Shown: positions 57,601 to 64,000 of the stretch, piece after piece
How positions within the stretch are numbered: the stretch's first letter is position 1
Layout of the letters: every line of letters starts with the position of its first letter
NCBI GenBank assembly: GCA_030848705.1
Contig: CM061244.1
Coordinates: 108,397,111 to 108,461,110, forward strand
Source of the DNA: Heracleum sosnowskyi
Taxonomy: Eukaryota; Streptophyta; Magnoliopsida; Apiales; Apiaceae
Direction: 5' to 3'
Length of the DNA stretch: 64,000 nucleotides
The notes under the pieces: model-generated
Seen by the model: only the letters and a program-made list of their open reading frames with translations
Told to the model about the DNA's origin: nothing
Databases searched by the model: none
Position numbers and translations under genes: made by a program

Positions 57601-59511
57601 AATATACAGAAGAAGATAGTAATAAGATATAAGGGTGTAACCTAGTCAAATATTTGTAAATTTGAATGATTTGCTAATTTTTTTATACAAATACTAATTA
57701 CATTTGTTATTAACGAGTCAAACCTGAATTACTTACAGCCCTAGAAAAATATTGTAAATTTAGTGCTTAAATATCAAGCAATTAATTCTAAAGAAATATT
57801 CTGCATCTTTGTTCAGGATTATAAAATCGATTTATCTTTCAATCTACTTATACTATGTATATCATATACTCATTCATTTTTTCATACTTTTCTTTTGAAT
57901 GTCTCTTTCAATTTTTAACATTTCAAATTTTAAAAATAATATAATTTTATAATAAAAAATTAACTAAATTCACCGCTTTCCTCCATCCTACTAATCTTAT
58001 ACATTAAATATTGATTGATCTCATCATTTTACTTACTTTTTTTTCATTATTTTACAAATTTTTTAACCTTCATGCCCAAATCATATATGAAGGAATATAT
58101 CCTATTATTAAAATCAGATGGGTACTTGGTCCGTCACTGATCACATATTTTTTTTGTACTTTAATTAAAACATATTTATAAAAAGAGTTAAATAAAATTT
58201 TAATTACAATGCTCACAAAGAGATAATAAAGGAATAAGATAAAATTAGATATATAAATAAACTACTTTTATTTAGTATTTAGAATAAAAGTACAAAAAAT
58301 CGAAAGATATTAATACAATACCTTTATACATATACAAAATACAAGTAATAAATATAAGTAATATTTATAACATTTCAACAAATAATAACAAATAATTTTT
58401 TTAATATCACTCGAATTATAAAAATAAATACAAATTAAAAAGATAATATATAAGAAATAAGAAGTAAAAAAAGATATATTAAGAAATTCATGTATTGCAT
58501 ATAAACTTAAAAAAAGTTTGTACAAATTTTTTTCTTTGAAATGTTAAAGCTAAATAAATTATAGCCATTGTAATGTTTTTTTTATGATCAATATAAACTG
58601 AATTAGTTTTTAAATTTTTTATTATAATAACCGAATTTATCGTACCATCCGATTAACCAATGAGAAATTTACCAAAATACTCCAATTTTACTATTGTTGG
58701 CCTTCATTACCCCTTTTTAAATACGTGGCCCTTTTTTCTCTCTTAACCCGGCAGTCCATGTTCCGTATCTCTTAACCTACCCAGTGACCAAACTCCATCA
58801 TCTTCTTCTATATATTAAAAGAGAACAAAGGGCAAAAAGTGCCAAACAATTCTCAGTGAAATTACTTGAAAGGCCTCAGATAATGCTAATTTACAGAAGT
58901 ACAATAGACGTATAACATTCATCGATTACCACGGTACCTGACCTCTGATAGTGGTCTGAGAATTCGCCCTTTCCGCTCCTCATCTTTCAGGTAACTCCCC
59001 TTAGTGATTATTTCCCGTTCGTATTTTACGGCTTATGTCTGATACGTACATATACATATACATGTAGTGTAATAACGAAAAGTAATCATATGAATTTCTG
59101 TTGTGTATTTGTTTGTGTAATTTGTACTGTTTTCTGTTGGGATTATGTTTGGTTTAGTTAGCGGTTCCTAATTAGGCAAAGGTTTCAGAATACAACATGA
59201 GAAAGTAGAGCTTTTCAAATTGGGAGAATGAAATATGAAAGCTCCAAAGCTGTCTTATGTATTTTAGAACTCCTATTTGCATGTTTTGATTTTTTCTACA
59301 TGTCAAATTACAATCTAAAGAGATACTATAAAGAAGCATTGCACCTCCAATTGTTTAGAAAAAAACTAACCTATCAGTATCTGTTATGTCCTACACCCTT
59401 CATTGCCACACCAAATAATTAGATTAGACTTAGAGTAACATTTAAGCCCAGCCAAAGATGAGCAGCAAGTGATATCGGCTCAGCAGCCACACGTTCAAGA
59501 GTAAATGACCA

Positions 59512-59592
<81 letters not shown>

Positions 59593-60300
59593 GTGTCGTG
59601 GCTGCATGTTTGATGCAAGCAAGTTGGATCAGTATTTGATCATGTCATGACAATTGATTATACACACACAGAAACATGCACAATCAGACACATGATTAAA
59701 ACTTCTATCTGGTATCTTTGTATAGAATCGAGTTGTTTGTCGAGAAGGTAGTTGATTTGAAAATTTTGCTTTCATTCTTGATCGATGATCAAGTATGCAG
59801 CCCGCCTTCATTTTTGTTAATTAAAAATATTTGTTTCTTATTCTGGATTATGAAAGAAAAAAACACGGCATGTGATATTAAGTATATAAATTTCTGGCTA
59901 GGCAAAATTCAGACCGTTGGGATTATATATGTGCCTAAATAGCCTCAACAAAACTCATTCCGAGCTTTTCTTAGGTAGACGCTTCAAAGGAGAATAAAAA
60001 AGGCCAAAGAAGATGACAACGTTCTTGAACAGGCTCCTGCTGGTGGATGATTGATTCTTGAATTAAAGCTTATCTGATTTGTACTAGGGCTAAGGTATGT
60101 TAGAGTTTGAAAAATTTCGCTACTTGAATTATAATTACATTGCAGAAGGGGGAGGGGAGTTTTTATAGTAGCATTATCAGGGTGTACAATTTTTTCACCA
60201 TCCCTTATTTTTAGAGTGTGTGTTCCCTGATTCGTCTCTTCTTTTCTCAGTAAGTATATTATGCTTATTTTGGATCAGCATGGTTTAACCCAAACTCAAA
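57601..60300. other. AT-rich stretch with a pure TA tract
   Basis: No confident gene. 58730-59000 has a pyrimidine-rich, less AT-rich block that could be a leader exon on the plus strand ('tctttcag/gtaactcc' near 58985 is a donor-like site). A (TA)n tract of about 70 bp lies at 59516-59586. Confidence 0.35.
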
Positions 60301-60318
60301 CTTGAAGCAAGATCCTGC

Positions 60319-60621
60319 ATGACCATGGTTAACTCTTTCAAATCGACGTGTGAGGAGAAACCTATTCTGAATTGGTTCAAGAACAGAGCCGTAAAAGATA
60401 AAAACATTCAAAAACTCGTGAAGAATACTTGCGAAGTGTTTCTGGCGAGTTGCAAACCCTTGTCAAAGAGTCGAGGGATAACCAAATTGTATTATGAACA
60501 AAATAAAGAGGTAATGAGTGATTTTTATAACCAAAAGGGGATATCTTATGTTAGTGTAGAAAGTGTACCTATGTTATGTGATTTACTGACGGTCTATTTC
60601 CAACTAATCTACTTCATCTAA
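60319..60621 (+). CDS. Hypothetical 100-residue open frame, possible exon
   Basis: Starts at ATG 60319 (or 60325). The product is basic and includes LNWFKNRAVKDKNIQKLVK, CKPLSKSRGITKLYYEQNKE and VMSDFYNQKGISYV. I do not recognise the family. Codon composition is less repeat-like than in nearby frames, and the last 15 residues are hydrophobic and may be intron read-through. It lies just upstream of the LTR complex and on the same strand as the exon-like block at 63755, so both could belong to one gene with the element in an intron. Weak. Confidence 0.3.
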   Translation: MTMVNSFKSTCEEKPILNWFKNRAVKDKNIQKLVKNTCEVFLASCKPLSKSRGITKLYYEQNKEVMSDFYNQKGISYVSVESVPMLCDLLTVYFQLIYFI

Positions 60622-60721
60622 TTTACATGTATATATTTTGTTTGTACTTTTTATCAGATATGTCTATACTAGAGTCTAGAGTATAATATCCTAGGCACAT
60701 GGTTACATCTTCCATATTTAT

Positions 60722-61406
60722 TGTAACACCCCAGCCCCACATCGAGGAGATTTGGGACTTCTGTTCAGTTTATAAGGCAAAGTACTACTACTAATTAGCA
60801 CCAACAAAATCATGATATTTTGGGGGCCTGTGGTGGGCTAGTCGTTACCCAAGTTGGCTGCGTTTGGGCCAGTAGGCTTCGGCTTATTCGGACTCGGAAT
60901 CGGGACTTGACCCGATTTTCGAAAAAGGCTCGGGATTTGACCCGGGTTGTCACATATGGTATCAGAGCCGACTCTCGAAAGCTTGTAGAGGCAAGTTGCC
61001 GGAGGTGGGGACACGAAGGCTGGTGGTATTATCCCATAATGGACAGAGATCCGGAGGTGGGGACACGAAGCCAGCCAGTATTATCCCACAATGGCTAGAG
61101 AGGAACGATCTTGGAACCTATGGGCTATCCGTTCAGGCTTGACGAGGACGTCAAGAGTTTAAGTGGGGGAGTTTGTAACACCCCAGTCCCACATCGAGGA
61201 GATTTGGGACTTCTGTTCAGTTTATAAGGCAAAGTACTACTACTAATTAGCACCAACAAAATCATGATATTTTGGGGGCCTGTGGTGGGCTAGTCGTTAC
61301 CCAAGTTGGCTGCGTTTGGGCCAGTAGGCTTCGGCTTATTCGGACTCGGAATCGGGACTTGACCCGATTTTCGAAAAAGGCTCGGGATTTGAACCGGGTT
61401 GTCACA
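60722..61406 (+). repeat. TRIM-like unit inside the left outer LTR
   Basis: 233 bp repeats at 60722-60954 and 61174-61406 flank a 219 bp spacer that begins with TGGTATCAGAGCC (60957) and ends with a purine-rich 'aagtgggggagtt' (61161-61173). This is the layout of a terminal-repeat retrotransposon in miniature on the plus strand, although no separate target duplication flanks it. The repeat has the CCCACATCGAGG motif seen near the start of many plant TRIMs. Confidence 0.7.
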
Positions 61407-61912
61407 TATGAAATGTTTTAATAGCTGTGTTACTACAAAGAATGGAACCTCCAACCTCCTCCCAAGATATCAATGGGCTTAACCACTATGCTACATGTCT
61501 TTTTTTTTTAACACGCTCGTATCTAGATATGTATAGGTCAATTTTAATTAAATTGGGCCAACTAAAACTTTAAACTAAAGCCCAACAAAATTAAATTAGC
61601 AAGACTCATTAATTCTATATTTTTATTCTAAAATCAAATTATATAATTATCGTAAATTTTAATCCACTTCTAATTCTGATTTCTAGCAAATTTTAATCTA
61701 TTAAAATTAACAAAAAAATCCGGAATATTACAAACTACCCTCCTTAAAAAGAATTTGGTCCCCAAATTCACAAAAATCCTGTCACATGACAAGTCTACCC
61801 ACTAATTCTCCTATAAGTCAAACTTAAACTATCGTCCACAAGATCGCACCCTAGAGAATGTATTAGTCCCATACCTAACACAATCCGAAGGACAGCCTGC
61901 TCTGATACCATT

Positions 61913-63269
61913 TGTAACACCCCAGTCCCACATCGAGGAGATTTGGGACTTCTGTTCAGTTTATAAGGCAAAGTACTACTACTAATTAGCACCAACAAAA
62001 TCATGATATTTTGGGGGCCTGTGGTGGGCTAGTCGTTACCCAAGTTGGTTGCGTTTGGGCCAGTAGGCTTCGGCTTATTCGGACTCGGAATCGGGACTTG
62101 ACCCGATTTTCGAAAAAGGCTCGGGATTTGACCCGGGTTGTCACATATGGTATCAGAGCCGACTCTCGAAAGCTTGTAGAGGCAAGTTGCCGGAAGTGGG
62201 GACACGAAGGCTGGTGGTATTATCCCACAATAGACAGAGATCCGGAGGTGGGGACACGAAGCCAGCCGGTATTATCCCACAATGGCTAGAGAGGAACGAT
62301 CTTGGAACCTATGGGCTATCCGTTTAGGCTTGACGAGGACGTCAAGAGTTTAAGTGGGGGAGTTTGTAACACCCCAGTCCCACATCGAGGAGATTTGGGA
62401 CTTCTGTTCAGTTTATAAGGCAAAGTACTACTACTAATTAGCACCAACAAAATCATGATATTTTGGGGGCCTGTGGTGGGCTAGTCGTTACCCAAGTTGG
62501 CTGCGTTTGGGCCAGTAGGCTTCGGCTTATTCGGACTCGGAATCGGGACTTGACCCGATTTTCGAAAAAGGCTCGGGATTTGACTGTAACACCCCAGTCC
62601 CACATCGAGGAGATTTGGGACTTCTGTTCAGTTTATAAGGCAAAGTACTACTACTAATTAGCACCAACAAAATCATGATATTTTGGGGGCCTGTGGTGGG
62701 CTAGTCGTTACCCAAGTTGGCTGCGTTTGGGCCAGTAGGCTTCGGCTTATTCGGACTCGGAATCGGGACTTGACCCGATTTTCGAAAAAGGCTCGGGATT
62801 TGACCCGGGTTGTCACATATGGTATCAGAGCCGACTCTCGAAAGCTTGTAGAGGCAAGTTGCCGGAGGTGGGGACACGAAGGCTGGTGGTATTATCCCAC
62901 AATGGACAGAGATCCGGAGGTGGGGACACGAAGCCAGCCGGTATTATCCCACAATGGCTAGAGAGGAACGATCTTGGAACCTATGGGCTATCCGTTCAGG
63001 CTTGACGAGGACGTCAAGAGTTTAAGTGGGGGAGTTTGTAACACCCCAGTCCCACATCGAGGAGATTTGGGACTTCTGTTCAGTTTATAAGGCAAAATAC
63101 TACTACTAATTAGCACCAACAAAATCATGATATTTTGGGGGCCTGTGGTGGGCTAGTCGTTACCCAAGTTGGCTGCGTTTGGGCCAGTAGGCTTCGGCTT
63201 ATTCGGACTCGGAATCGGGACTTGACCCGATTTTCGAAAAAGGCTCGGGATTTGACCCGGGTTGTCACA
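61913..63269 (+). repeat. Two further TRIM-like units in the right outer LTR
   Basis: 233 bp repeats at 61913-62145, 62365-62584 (cut at GGATTTGAC), 62585-62817 and 63037-63269, with spacers after the first and third. The cut copy joins directly to the next full copy, consistent with an unequal exchange. The tail 63270-63598 repeats 61407-61732 almost exactly. Confidence 0.85.
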
Positions 63270-63754
63270 TATGAAATGTTTTAATAGCTGTGTTACTACA
63301 AAGAATGGAACCTCCAACCTCCTCCCAAGATATCAATGGGCTTAACCACTATGCTACATGTCTTTTTTTTTTTTTAACACGCTCGTATCTAGATATGTAT
63401 AGGTCAATTTTAATTAAATTGGGCCAACTAAAACTTTAAACTAAAGCCCAACAAAATTAAATTAGCAAGACTCATTAATTCTATATTTTTATTCTAAAAT
63501 CAAATTATATAATTATCGTAAATTTTAATCCACTTCTAATTCTGATTTCTAGCAAATTTTAATCTATTAAAATTAAAAAAAAAATCCGGAATATTACATT
63601 TATAAAGAATAATAACTTTGCATTAGTGTCTATTATCGAGTATACCTCAAGTTTCGTCCCCGATAGATTTATTTTATTGTCTTCATATAAATACTGTGAT
63701 TGTTATTAGCCTGCACTCCATCATTTAAAGTTATGTTTTTCCTTATTAAGGCAG

Positions 63755-63841
63755 CAGATTATCAACACACTATTGACAAAGATGAATGAGTTATGTGGTA
63801 CTTTAACTGTTGAAAGGCATTATAAAAGGTTCCTCTTGCAG
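63755..63841 (+). CDS. Possible internal exon of an unidentified gene
   Basis: 87 bp, open, bordered by 'aaggcag' on the left and 'gtaatag' on the right. It encodes 29 residues including QIINTLLTKMNELCGTL and VERHYKRFLLQ. The acceptor has an upstream T-rich tract. The family is not recognised, and the gene would continue beyond the window. It may pair with the open frame at 60319-60621. Confidence 0.3.
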
Positions 63842-64000
63842 GTAATAGACATGCCAGATGGTAATAGCTTTCATGTTAGCATGCTTTCCTAATCTCTATG
63901 TTATATTAAATTTTTTTTCTTGTCCATTGAATGTTTAGTCTTATTTCAGTTGCTCTTATAAAAATGACTATAATAGATGGGATTAAAAGATTAGGATGAA

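Larger units (their letters stand above)
60722..63598 (-). mobile_element. Non-autonomous LTR element whose LTRs contain smaller LTR-like units
   Basis: Flanked by TTTAT at 60717-60721 and 63599-63603. Outer LTRs are 60722-61732 and 61913-63598; on the minus strand each starts TGTAATATTCCGG and ends GGTGTTACA. Only 180 bp lie between them. On the minus strand a primer site TGGTATCAGAGCAGG sits two bases from one LTR (61910 down), and an 'aaggagggtagtt' tract abuts the other (61733-61745). Within the LTRs a 233 bp unit (TGTAACACC...GTTGTCACA) occurs six times (two in the left LTR, four in the right, one truncated). The units are separated three times by a roughly 220 bp spacer with its own plus-strand primer site and purine tract. 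No coding capacity. Confidence 0.75.

Noticed and set aside
60722..61406. Retrozyme (hammerhead ribozyme retroelement)
   Set aside because: No CTGATGA...GAAA hammerhead core is present in the repeat.
60820..62961. Four near-identical open frames starting MGACGGLVVTQVGCVW
   Set aside because: They lie entirely in the 233 bp LTR-like repeat and its primer-site spacer; repetition comes from the repeat, not from a conserved protein.
60722..63598. Cassandra-type TRIM carrying a 5S rRNA promoter
   Set aside because: The repeat has the CCCACATCG motif, but no 5S A or C box sequence was found in the 233 bp unit.

Overview
This window looks like repeat-rich intergenic DNA from a flowering plant, probably a eudicot. 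The evidence is AT-rich non-coding DNA with long (TA)n tracts, Copia and Gypsy LTR retrotransposons, Helitron-like, hAT-like and Mutator-like elements, GT/AG introns, and plant-type gene families (acyl-activating enzyme, SKIP30-like kelch, pectinesterase, plant mobile domain). No bacterial gene layout is present. I cannot name the species from the sequence.

Layout. 1-5 kb: AT-rich repeats with a 377 bp tandem unit, a solo LTR, a Helitron-like end and two LINE-derived pieces. 5.2-6.9 kb (minus): the only clearly intact host-type gene, a 544-residue acyl-activating enzyme with a peroxisome-type C terminus. 7-11.3 kb: MITEs and a Gypsy-type solo LTR. 11.6-19 kb: a Mutator transposase scrap, then a SKIP30-like kelch pseudogene (minus) cut by a 4.6 kb Copia element and by a second, internally deleted Copia element, each with a 5 bp target duplication. 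19.5-20.1 kb: a foldback element.

20.2-45.57 kb: the most interesting object, a putative giant Mutator-like element sitting in (TA)n. It carries a FAR1-type transposase gene (plus) and a convergent, multi-exon gene joining a plant mobile domain to a Ulp1-type cysteine protease (minus). The second gene contains six tandem copies of a 69 bp exon. About 31 copies of a 15 bp palindrome of the form GCAATG-NNN-CATTGC lie in seven clusters inside the element, and I saw none outside it. The transposase reading frame is broken by two LTR elements (2.3 kb and 10 kb). Both insertions are exact, and removing each with one copy of its 5 bp duplication leaves a single open frame of 841 codons. The 10 kb insertion is a SIRE-like Copia element with nearly identical LTRs but a badly decayed pol, so it was probably moved by proteins from a relative.

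45.6-51.4 kb: a MITE between TA tracts, a Helitron-like element with a 488 bp internal duplication, a hAT-like element nested in another hAT-like element, and more Helitron-like ends. 51.4-60.7 kb: mostly unrecognised sequence, with adjacent fragments of two host genes (SPT16 tail and pectinesterase start). 60.7-63.6 kb: an unusual LTR-within-LTR structure. 63.75 kb: a possible exon of a gene that continues past the window.

Domain calls rest on motif recognition by eye. No database search or alignment program was run, and substitution counts between LTRs are hand counts.
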